Assembly (NCBI GenBank): GCA_034401135.1
Contig: JAWZSP010000010.1
Coordinates: forward strand, 558,001 to 622,000
DNA length: 64,000 nucleotides
Origin: Volutella citrinella
Lineage: Eukaryota; Ascomycota; Sordariomycetes; Hypocreales; Nectriaceae
Direction: 5' to 3'
Positions within the stretch are counted from its first letter, which is position 1. Every line of letters starts with the position of its first letter. The translations under genes and the position numbers were made by a program. This document shows positions 55,935 to 64,000 of this stretch, in pieces. The notes beneath the pieces were generated by a model that saw only the letters and a program-made list of their open reading frames with translations, did no database searches and was not told the origin of the DNA.

Positions 55935-57363
55935 CCCGTCCTTCAACTACCACCCTCTTTTACACACCACAACCCCAACCAGCGCTTGACCCCGACAGCG
56001 CCTACCTCCTCCTGCTCGCACTAGACGCCAGTAAAGACGCCCACTGTTACTTTTGTTTACACAGCAAACAACCCCGTCAACTACAACCACCCTCCTTCAC
56101 CACCCTGTACGCTCCAACCCGAGCTGCCTCTACTCTACCGCCGCCGCCCACACAGCGCTCAGTCTCCCTCTTTAACCTTACACGTTAGTTTTCTCACCCT
56201 CTACCCCTCTAACTCTCCTCCTTCTACCCTTGCTCTGTTCCTCCGTCCAAAACTGGACCACACACCCACAACCACCCACCCCGACATTCTCTCCTAACCC
56301 TCTTTCCTCCCTCCTCGAACCACCACTCTGTCTAAACTGAACTGAACCTTCGCCTCTTGTTACTCTACTAGCCGCAACGTTGACACTACTTACAGCTACT
56401 ACAGAGACAGAACTCACTTGAACACCCACCCGCCTCTTTTCTCGCTCTTTCACCTCCTTGCTCTGCTTCCTCACTCTCAACTGCTAACCCACTGTCTTCT
56501 TTCCAGCTACAACGACTCCCTCTGCCGACAAGCCTTAAACTACCTTTACTGCCTTCCCTGCCTTCCCTGCTCTACCTTGCCATTGTCCTCTTCGAAGCAA
56601 CACTACAACACTACAGCCACCTTACAACGACACTCTACAACCCAGTCCCTTTCCTTGACTCGCACCTTACCTCTAAGAACACCACGTTCTCTCTTCAACT
56701 CTACCGCTTAGCGAAAACGTCACTCTTAGGCCCCTTGGCCACCCCGCCCTAGCCCTCGAACCCTTACACTTTAAACGCCTTCCTTCAACGCCCACAACAC
56801 CCTTCTAGCCCTTAGACCCTAGTCTCTCCTCTCTTCTCTCCTACAACGCTCCTCTTTCCACTAGTCAGAAGCTAGTCTCGCCTTCTCTTCAGTTCAGTCA
56901 CGCTCAGAACCTACCCTGCCACCTCCCACGCTTGCACCACCTAAGAGTACTACCGGGCTTGCTTAAACGGCCACCCCTCTGCTTCTTACCTCTTCCCTAC
57001 CGTGCTTCTCAGCCCTCTACAGCTCTTCTCAGACTTTCCTCTTAGCAGCACGCCGTCCGAAGCCGCAGTCGCGCCCCCCGAGCGTCAGAGGTTAGTTTTA
57101 CTGCCTTTACAGCTCTCCTCTGCCTTTGCACTCTTCAAACTAGACCTCCACGCCTAGAAACGACTAAGTGACCCTTGCTTCACCGCCTCCTACTCTCGCC
57201 ACTCTCCACCTTCCTTCTGTCTCCTCGTTCTTCTTTCTGACACTCCGTTGGTACTGCTGTGACTTTCTTCTAACTGTCAGCCGTTAACCTTTACCAGAAG
57301 CTCAGCACCTACTTTCACGCCTAAACGGCCACTACGCCCTTCCCATACGCTAGAGGTTGGTCA
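55934..57363. other. ApT-depleted, pyrimidine-rich block, no gene
   Basis: By eye I find only three ApT dinucleotides in this stretch (56286, 56582, 57345), leaving runs of about 384, 294 and 761 bp with none. The + strand is rich in C and T and ApC is very common, whereas TpA, TpT and ApA are present. No ATG can exist on either strand except at those sites. Frames open here are therefore by-products of composition. See findings. Confidence 0.75.
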
Positions 57364-58581
57364 AAAAGGAGCGGTCGCTAGGGATGTAGATAGTAGGGGA
57401 GCAGAGGCAAATGTGGGCTATTTTTCTAGTAGGAAGTATATGTGTTGAGCTGGTCTCATTGTCTATGCCTCGCTGCTGTGCCACATAGCTGTTTCTATTC
57501 TAACACAGTCCGCATCATACAGCCGCCTTCGAGTGAATGCCCTGTGACCGATCGATTTCGCCCCCTTCGAGACCCCCCGGGGGCCGACTAGGGTCGGCTA
57601 GGCGGGCAGCAGCTCTGCCGTCTCTGCGTCAGCTAGGTGAATTGCGGCCGTGCAGCCACCAGGCAGCCAAGGGGAGAGGAGAAAAGAGAGCAGGTAATTT
57701 AAGACTGGAGGCGTCCATAGGACAGGGTAGAGCCCTTGTTTATTAAATCAGGTATACAGCGGTAGACCGAACTAGTTGGCTGGCCGGCCGGCTAGCTCTC
57801 TCGCTGGCATATACTAACGTCCCCCAGCTTAGACCGGGTTTCTACTGCATATGATCATAATTTCAGGGGAATAATACTTCTCAGCCTTATTATTATTGCT
57901 GTTTTCTTCTCGCAGTAGCGTCAGTACTAAATAGGGACGCCGCGTAGCCAGCTGGCTGAGTTGAGTGCCCTATTAGGAGGACGGGCTGTGATCGAGGCAG
58001 GAGAGCTGGGGGGTGGTCCTGGTTGCCGTGGCTCCATAGTGGCATGCAATGAGGCCGGAGGCTTGTTTCGAGGATTTGCAGTGCTTTGTCCTCGTTGCTT
58101 TTTACTACGCGACGTAGCATTCCCCTGCCGCCCCCTCCTTAGCTTGCTGCTGTACCTATGCTGGGATTGGTCCTCCCAACCTCCCTGCTGCCCACTCGGC
58201 GGCGGTGGAGGAGGAGGAGATGAGGGAAATGGCGAGGATGGAGATGGGACAGATTCTAAGGGCGATGGCACCTGGTCGAGGTCGATGACGGCAGTCTCTG
58301 GCGGTGCCTGGTTGTTACCCTTGTCTTTTTTTTTTAGCGCCGCTCGCGTTCGCTGGTGGCGCCGCCCTGCCAGGATGGGCGCGCGTACTCTGCCTGCCGG
58401 CAGTCATCAGCTGCAGCGCCTTCGCAGCCTGATCCCGGTCGGCCTGCTCGCTCCTGTCCACTGGCGTCGGCGGCAGCTGGTGTCCCCCCCTCGGGGCCTT
58501 CCATCCAGAGCCAGCGTCAATGATAACAACGTTGCTCTGCCCTATTGATGATTGGTTATTCTGTTCATTGCTGCTAGATCT
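57364..58581. other. No confident gene; possible Pro-rich minus-strand remnant
   Basis: Normal base steps resume at 57364. A minus-strand frame from 58548 (NVVIIDAGSGWKAPRGGHQL, SEQADRDQAAKALQLMTAG) breaks at a TAA next to an A10 run (about 58328) and continues ETAVIDLDQVPSPLESVPSP to 57927. It may be the tail of a larger protein. Confidence 0.3.
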
Positions 58582-59988
58582 TCATGAAATGGCCCGAGAT
58601 AGAAGCGAGGTAAACCAGGGCTCAAAGGTCTTCTTGACCCAATCACCAAGCGCAAGCATAGCAGCCTGCAACTGGTAAACGCCAACAATGGTATCAGTAT
58701 CACCAATCCGGAAACTCCAATCAATAACACGCTGCCAGCTGTTAGAAAATAGTTTTCAAGACAAAAGTTTTACAAGGCTTACAATCTCGGTGCCAGCGTC
58801 CACTACAAAGAGAAGCGTCCACACAGCCCCGACGACCTGGATGACGGGGATGGTGATGACGCGGTGGTTTCCGCCGCCGAACTCGATGATGCTGCGCATC
58901 CGCTGGTGCCACGCCGCAACCCAGATGCCGAGCTGCACATTCGCCGTCTCCATGTTGCCCGCAGCCGTCTTGGTCTCGATGAAGATGGGCGCCGGACACG
59001 TGCGCAGCGGCTCGTACCTGGACTGGTTGATGGTCGCCATGGTGTGCGGCTGCCTGGCCAGGAACGTGTCAATGGCGCTCTCGAGGTCAGCATCAGGAAG
59101 CAAAACAACAGCGTAGTCGACCATCTTATGGACGCCCACAGCAGCCGTAGTCTTTGGCGTTCCTGGATCCTGGCCAGACGCACTGCTTGCACTGGACACG
59201 CTCGCCGCGTCGCCGGTCTTGGTCAGCGGACGGAACGCAGGCATGATGCGTGCAGAGGGAATGGGCTCGACTTCGAGATGCGCAAAGCTTGATAGTGTGT
59301 GCAGGAGGAGCGGCGTGTGCACGAGGTTGTTCCAGCTGGCCTCGCAGCGCCTGTGGTTGGCGGAGCGCGTGGAGCCGTCGAGTATGTTGCGGAGAGTTGC
59401 GTAGTTGGTCAGAAGCGCCGCCTCATCTTCATCTTCAGTGCACGGCCTCCACATGTGGCCGCGGACCCGGCGGAAATCAGGATGCGCTCGCAAACCTTCT
59501 GGAATGATGCCCTCCTTGTTCTCAACTGCCGACAGAGCCGTAAAGAGCGGCTGCGCATCCTCGGGAAGAGCACTCTCTGGGTCAGGCTCTTTCATGAATC
59601 GCACGGGGACGGCGAGGTCGAGCAGCTTGGCCGTCGTACGGAACTGCTTCGAGGGCGATATGCTGCGCGACCGTGGGGCCAGCGGCAGAGTTGTGGGAGC
59701 TGAGAAGGGCAGTCCGCTGGAAAGGAGCGCAGTGAATGAGGACTTGGAATGAGTCGACGTTGCATCGTCAAAGACGGCTTCGTCGCTCTCGAGTCTGAAA
59801 GGCTGGTGCGGGGGGCGTGTGGGAGTCTGGTCAGGGTCTGGGGGAGGAGGATCGCTCGTCCGCGCCCGCTTTGATGGGCTGGGCATTGCGTCGGTGTCAG
59901 AGTGGCGCCGTCGATGGGCCTTGGGTTGCGGTGCTGTGGCAGAGTCTTGCACTTCGTCAACCCACGCCTGGATGATGAGGGAATGCAT
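58582..59988 (-). CDS. PD-(D/E)XK nuclease-like protein, 451 aa
   Basis: Two exons (59988-58783, 58731-58582) with a 51-bp intron (GTAAGC...CTAAC...GGCAG) give 452 codons including the stop. The N-terminal 110 residues are disordered and basic (AHRRRHSDTDAMPSPSKRAR). The conserved part starts at about 150: CEASWNNLVHTPLL (215-228), KMVDYAVVLLPD (288-299), IFIETKTA (335-342) and VQLGIWVAAWHQR (351-363). Asp 291, Glu 338 and Lys 340 fit the D...E-x-K triad of the fungal PD-(D/E)XK-like family (PDDEXK_10 type). Exon 2 adds RVIDWSFRIGDTDTIVGVYQ and WVKKTFEPWF, which also occurs at the C-terminus of that family. Activity has not been shown for most members. A decayed relative lies at 51683-52071. 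Confidence 0.8.
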
Positions 59989-60313
59989 ATCCAGAGGTGG
60001 ATGTGTGATGCAGTGAAAGCATTCGAGGAATGACAGCGGGCAGTTTTTGGGCTAGACGCGGCTGGCGGGAGACCCAGCTTGATGGCTGGGTGTCGCAATA
60101 TTGTTTGTTTTGATTAGCTTGGTGTTGCCGCAATGCCCGGCCGGAAAATTGCAAATCCGGGTCGACCTGACTGGGGTTGGCTGATTACATAATACGCTAG
60201 CTGTTGGCGGCGGCTGCTGAACAGAGTTCGCGCTCGCTGAGTGGAGACAGCTCGTTTTATCCGTGGTACGATTGGCTGAACCGAAAACCGACAACCTACC
60301 GATAAACCCATCA

Positions 60314-60337
60314 CCTACCAAGGGAATACTTGGTAGG
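60314..60337. repeat. Perfect 9-bp inverted repeat with 6-nt loop
   Basis: CCTACCAAG - GGAATA - CTTGGTAGG. Its right arm abuts the transposon-end-like repeat at 60336-60385. It could be a hairpin or a footprint of insertion. Confidence 0.7.
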
Positions 60338-60385
60338 GGCAGGCGACAATTGAGGGTACACGACAATTGATAATAGAAGAGTAGG
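60336..60385 (+). repeat. Transposon-end-like repeat, copy 2
   Basis: GGGGCAGGCGACAATTGAGG and following bases, inverted relative to 41788-41837; preceded by TA at 60334-60335. The CA after TA in the other copy is absent here. No matching right end was found within 1 kb. Confidence 0.5.
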
Positions 60386-60543
60386 GCTGGTCCAAGACCA
60401 GGCTCGGCTCCCTTTTCGCTGCTCCTTCTGCAGCTGCTTCCGTACTTGGCGAGTTTGCAAGTGGCGCGAAGTCATTAGGCGCGCCCTCTAGCGGCAGAGA
60501 GGCAAGCAGTCCAGGATGATCGCTACAGATCAGCGACAAGGTC

Positions 60544-61250
60544 TTAAGAGCCTGCTATGTTGGCCTCTTTGAGGACAATGGGGGTGACCCCGGCCGCCTT
60601 TGCCTCGTTGTTGATGTAACCTGCCGGAAGACGTTGTAATTCTTTAAACTCACCAGCATGAAGGATCTTGTGTGTTTTAAATTGGCAGAAGCGAAGGGCC
60701 AGCGTGTCGACGGTCGAGTACAGCTCGCACCGCTGGCTATGCTGTATAAAAAAACGCAATCTCGCCACAGGGTCGGCGACCATTTGGTTGAAGGCCTCGG
60801 GGGCGGACTGGGCGTTCTTCGCCAGCCATTGCGCCTGGCGCAGCACGGCCGCGGGCCGCATGGCCGTACCACCTCTCGGCAGTCTGGGCTGAGTATGTCG
60901 ATGGAGACTCCAGATCCGTCGGCTGGCTTCGCTGGCTTCTCCACGGGCTTACCAGCGTACCCCTTGAAGTCGGCGCATCCAAGATTCCTGGCTGTTGTTG
61001 GTTTCTTGCTCGACTTCTTCGCTGCTCGTGCTGCTGCTATCTCCTACTTCTGCTCCAGCAGAGTATCGAACAACTCTTCGTGCTCACGCCCGGGATCACC
61101 ACCTTCTCCCCCACCCTGATCTTCGAAAGAATATCCTTCTTTCGGCCTTCTTCCTCTTTTCCTTCTAGGAAGCCGATGCTTTCCGTAGCCTCCTTACTGA
61201 CTTCCTTATCCAATAAGCGATATCCGAATTCCAAGAGGCGTATTAGCACC
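60544..61250 (-). pseudogene. Unrecognised gene, broken by nonsense and frameshift
   Basis: Reading on the minus strand: LIRLLEFGYRLLDKEVSKEA, SIGFLEGKEEEGRKKDILSK, HEELFDTLLEQK, a TAG (61044 region, fits CAG), EIAAARAAKKSSKKP, ADFKGYAGKPVEKPAKPADG, then a shift near 60880 to RQAQWLAKNAQSAPEAFNQM, DPVARLRFFIQHSQRCELYS, FCQFKTHKILHAGEFKELQR. About 230 codons in total. The last part looks like a conserved globular domain, but I do not recognise it. It ends at 60544, 160 bp from a transposon-end-like repeat, so it might have been carried by that element. Confidence 0.45.
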
Positions 61251-61979
61251 CCGTCAGGTAGTGCCTTATATTGGTTGGGATGTCTCGTGGGTTCAGGCTT
61301 TTAGCCGGCAGCTTGAAGTTGATTATTTCTCCGAGAGAAGACCCTTTTCAGAGATAAAGGGGGCGTTGATTGGTGGCATCTCGAGGTCGTTGGCGGCAGA
61401 TGGAAGAGGTGTGTTGTGTGTGTGTGTGTTGTGTGTGTGCGGGCGTTGGCTTGCTTGCTTGGCTGCTTGCTTGACGAGGCACTTCGCAAAGAAGCTGGGG
61501 GAAAGGCATCATGATATAGCTGGCACAAGCCCGGCGTTGGGTCATCCGGCGTGGCTAACTTTCTCCTTGTGCAGCTGCCACAAAGGTTGCCATAAAGGTT
61601 GGGAATTCTAACGTGCTGCAGGTTCATCGCAACCTTCCAACAACCTTTGGTGCCGCAGAGACCTTGATGGACGAGGCCGCCAGTTGCTGCATCTGTCAAA
61701 TGCTAATTGTGACTCATACTGGGCAAACACTGTGGTTGAGATGTTGGGTATGACATCTACTGTGAAATTGGCTGTGGTTTCTATTGTGTATATATGAGGC
61801 TGTGTGTTGCACGGGCTTATTATCTTCCACAATGGTGAAGTCTCTTACCCTGGTGTCAAAGTTGCCGTAGAGAGAAGCGACTGCATTTGAGACCTCGGTC
61901 CTCTTCTTGCTGACAACAACACTGGCGGACACACGAGAGATATTCAACCCGAGCAGGTGGTTCTTGTGGAGCCTGACAG
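61251..61979. other. No recognisable gene
   Basis: A GT-rich microsatellite-like run at 61409-61439. A long minus-strand frame (61714-62193) is mostly antisense to the metalloprotease and was not accepted. Confidence 0.35.
61409..61439 (+). repeat. Interrupted (GT)n microsatellite
   Basis: GTGTTGTGTGTGTGTGTGTT and GTGTGTGTG in succession. Confidence 0.85.
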
Positions 61980-62408
61980 TTGTACGGCGCACCAGTTCGG
62001 GCAGCGGTCGACGTGGCTGCTTTTGCGGCAATAACATCAACAGCCAAGGCATTGCATGGGCTGTGGCTCTCGCGCCTCGCCCGCACTGTCGCGCACGAGC
62101 TGGGGCATTGTTTTGGGATGGATCACTGCGTCTACTTTGCGTGTATGATGCAAGGCACGGCCAACATGCACGAGGACGTCTGCCAGCCACCATACCTCTG
62201 CCCTGTATGCTTGACCAAGGTTAAATCCGCCATCGCTGTCGAGCTCCTAGGCGGCAACGAGGAAAAGCAGCGGCTGTACATCAAGGAGAGATACCAGGCT
62301 CTGGCTGCGGTTTGTGACGAGTGGAAGCATGTTGGGCTGTTTGCAGCATATGGCGCTTGGCTTCAAGTTAGATTGCAAAGCCCGGGATTTGAAGGACTCG
62401 ATTGGTAG
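61980..62408 (+). CDS. Archaemetzincin-type zinc metalloprotease, C-terminal part
   Basis: Contains TVAHELGHCFGMDHCVYFAC, then MMQGTANMHED and CPVC. This is the archaemetzincin signature HExxHxxGxxHC-x4-C-x-M with a trailing C-x2-C: three His ligands for catalytic Zn and four Cys for a structural Zn, all present. The frame ends at TAG 62406-62408 after PGFEGLDW. The start is uncertain: a TGA lies just upstream in frame, there is no ATG (a TTG at 61980), and the N-terminal half of the catalytic domain normally expected is not recognisable. It may be the last exon of a spliced gene or a truncated relic. Archaemetzincins are intracellular proteases with poorly known substrates. Confidence 0.6.
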   Translation: MYGAPVRAAVDVAAFAAITSTAKALHGLWLSRLARTVAHELGHCFGMDHCVYFACMMQGTANMHEDVCQPPYLCPVCLTKVKSAIAVELLGGNEEKQRLYIKERYQALAAVCDEWKHVGLFAAYGAWLQVRLQSPGFEGLDW

Positions 62409-62541
62409 GATTTACATAGACAAGTCACGTCCAGCGCCAGCACTTTGTATTCTTGAATCTTCTCGGCCCTGGAGCGAAGAAAGCCGAGCACCCTAAAAGA
62501 GACCAGCATTATTTCATAATACCCCATGAACCCTGATATAT

Positions 62542-62979
62542 CTAATACATAGCACATATAGTATTTTTAAACTTCCCAGCATTACACCATCCTAAAGCCG
62601 GGACCTGGGGAAATGCCGTACCCTCACAGCCATTATCTGAACACCGCCCCAAGTTGTAATCTTCCCACTCATCACTGCAAGGGCATCCCGCAAAGATATT
62701 GGGAATTTCCGAGTCCCCAATTGGACAAAGGCCTGGCGTGTTCTCTGTTCCTCCGCAGCCTTCGTCAGTGCATGCCCGCTTATAGCTAGGACAATTGCTC
62801 TTGCACGGGGCGCCCCTCCTTTTGCTGGACAGGCATGTGCCGTCTAGCCCGCCTACCGAATGGACTCCGTCACAATCAACGTCGTTGCAAAGTGGCTTCA
62901 AGCCAGGTAGTGCAGTTACTGCTGGAAGAGACGCCAGCATAAAGGCCGCAAGTAGTGACAAAGGCTTGTTTAGCTGCAT
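62542..62979 (-). CDS. Small secreted cysteine-rich protein, 145 aa
   Basis: ATG at 62977-62979 gives MQLNKPLSLLAAFMLASLPA followed by VTALPG, a clear signal peptide. The mature part of about 120 residues has 14 cysteines, several in the repeated context C-x-D/E-G-C or D-x-GC-x-G (ACTDEGCGG, RCSDNGCEG, NDVDCDGV), suggesting two or three related disulphide modules. It ends in a stop at 62542 after FKNTICAMY. No GPI signal or membrane anchor. It has the hallmarks of an extracellular cysteine-rich protein, possibly an effector; no known family is apparent. A GGCAAT hexamer repeat (63067-63099) lies in the upstream region. Confidence 0.8.
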   Translation of the reverse strand: MQLNKPLSLLAAFMLASLPAVTALPGLKPLCNDVDCDGVHSVGGLDGTCLSSKRRGAPCKSNCPSYKRACTDEGCGGTENTPGLCPIGDSEIPNIFAGCPCSDEWEDYNLGRCSDNGCEGTAFPQVPALGWCNAGKFKNTICAMY

Positions 62980-63066
62980 TGTTCAGGGTGCGATGAGGTC
63001 GATTCGTAGCAGCAGTAATTATAGGGTAAAGAAAATTACTTGCCCGAGCTTAAATAGTGGGATAGA

Positions 63067-63099
63067 TGGCAATAGCAATGGTAATGGCAATGGCAATGC
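63067..63099 (+). repeat. (GGCAAT/GGTAAT)n hexamer repeat
   Basis: About five imperfect units about 90-120 bp upstream of the start codon of the secreted cysteine-rich gene. Confidence 0.7.
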
Positions 63100-63102
63100 C
63101 TC

Positions 63103-64000
63103 AATAAACCAGTGCGAAACTGCCCGCTTTTAGAGACCTGCATCTCGAACTTGCGAAGCTATCCTGCACACGACATCTATCTATAGAATAAACTGTGCTT
63201 CCTCCTCCTCATCCTGATCCTTGGGCGCTATTTAGACAATGGGATTGTAGAACTTTGAGAAATTCGCTCAGCCTAAGTGGCTCTATCGCTTCCAAAAAAA
63301 AAAACCCCCCAAAAAACTAGCCAACCAATTGCAATTACAGTCAGTTCCTGATTCTGAGACGCTGCACGGGGGACTGGAGCCCCTCATCTTAGCGAATTTT
63401 TCGCATCGATGCCTTCTGGAACGGTGCACGCTACTAAGGATGAGTCCTAGTCGACTTTACTACTCTAAGTCTAGGGAGGATCTCGGCCCGCATTGAATCG
63501 CTGCCCGGGATGTATGAGTGGCGCAATCCTATGCGCACTAAAACGATGCATGTCGTGAAAAGGAAGAAAACGAAAAGAAAAAGACGCGCGGGCTCACCTT
63601 GAGCTGTTGTCGCTTGGCTTAAACTTGAAATAGCACGGTCTGTAAGGGGGTGGCCTGCCGTTGAAATATATACTTACAAGTTCGACCTCGGCGGATTAGC
63701 TAGAAGGAACTGGAAAGATAGACAACCGAGGTAAGATTATATTCGTATTCGTATCATTAGGCAAGGCTCCTGTCTAATCACATACTATATCGAACAACTG
63801 ATTATATATATAGTATATATTAGGACGTTATCATCTGCGTGTTGAAGCGATGCGTGACTCTTTAACCGTATTAAACTTTGCAAGCAGGAGCTGCAGGGGC
63901 GAATTGTTACAGGGATTATTTATCCATATTAAAAAAAACTTAATAAGCAGGATTCTCTAGTAAAGGATTCTGCTAGAGGATCTAGTAGGCGGCCGCGGGC
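63103..64000. other. No recognisable gene
   Basis: Contains a homopolymer patch (A10, C6, A6 at about 63295-63316) and an AT palindrome-like TATATATATAGTATATATTA at about 63803. No frames of note. Confidence 0.4.

Noticed and set aside
56178..56480. 100-codon minus-strand frame in the ApT-depleted block
   Set aside because: Its low-complexity Arg/Val/Ser/Gly content follows from the purine-rich composition; no ATG is possible there and no family fits.
57961..58548. 195-codon + frame rich in Gly, Leu and Arg
   Set aside because: The opposite strand reads better as a Pro/Ser-rich protein tail; the + frame seems to be its shadow.
61714..62193. 159-codon minus-strand frame
   Set aside because: It is antisense to the archaemetzincin motif, which is unmistakable on the + strand.
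1..64000. tRNA, rRNA, CRISPR arrays and telomeric TTAGGG arrays
   Set aside because: I looked for tRNA-like T-loops, arrays of spaced repeats and telomere repeats and saw none that hold up; CRISPR is not expected in a fungus.

Overview
The window looks like a gene-poor, repeat-rich, probably subtelomeric or heterochromatic piece of a filamentous ascomycete genome (Pezizomycotina; a Sordariomycete such as a member of Hypocreales is my guess, not shown). The reasons are short 46-66 bp introns with GTAAG-type donors and CTAAC-type branch sites, fungal-only families (DUF7779/TPR NLR-type proteins, Zn-cluster factor and LaeA-like methyltransferase fragments, OrsD/RecQ telomere-linked helicase relics, small secreted cysteine proteins), and decay that follows the C-to-T/G-to-A pattern of repeat-induced point mutation (RIP).

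Layout. 1-17 kb is a graveyard of truncated genes (PLAC8, GH95, vWA, Zn-cluster factor, gag knuckle, telomere-linked helicase) around one apparently intact four-exon TPR gene (983-2529) and a few small hypothetical genes. 17.6-20.2 kb holds a divergent, intact pair: a basic AT-hook-like protein and a Ser/Thr protein kinase. 21.7-31 kb is decayed: a vWA pseudogene, a 480-bp mariner/pogo-type element with TA target site, a truncated methyltransferase, an SNF2 helicase pseudogene and a second, heavily RIP-mutated SNF2 copy, and a solo LTR with a perfect target-site duplication. 31-38 kb contains two long RIP-mutated reading frames (996 bp on +, about 2.8 kb on -) that keep one frame through 19-20 nonsense codons, with an intact two-exon secreted-protein gene between them. 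38-49 kb has intact genes (C2H2 protein, kinase-like protein, F-box/ankyrin protein, F-box-like protein) interleaved with OrsD/RecQ relics and a second solo LTR just upstream of the ankyrin gene. 53.5-55.6 kb is a 5'-truncated Tad-type LINE whose RT/RNase H frame is open. 55.9-57.35 kb is a very unusual block almost without the dinucleotide ApT. 58-63 kb carries an intact PD-(D/E)XK-like gene, a decayed unknown gene, a partial archaemetzincin and a secreted 14-cysteine protein.

The genes do not form a pathway or cluster. The common thread is duplication followed by RIP: vWA, PLAC8, SNF2, PD-(D/E)XK, telomere-linked helicase and LTR sequences each occur two or more times here, at least one copy being broken. 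The strongest unexplained signal is the ApT-free block, followed by the two unrecognised RIP-mutated frames.
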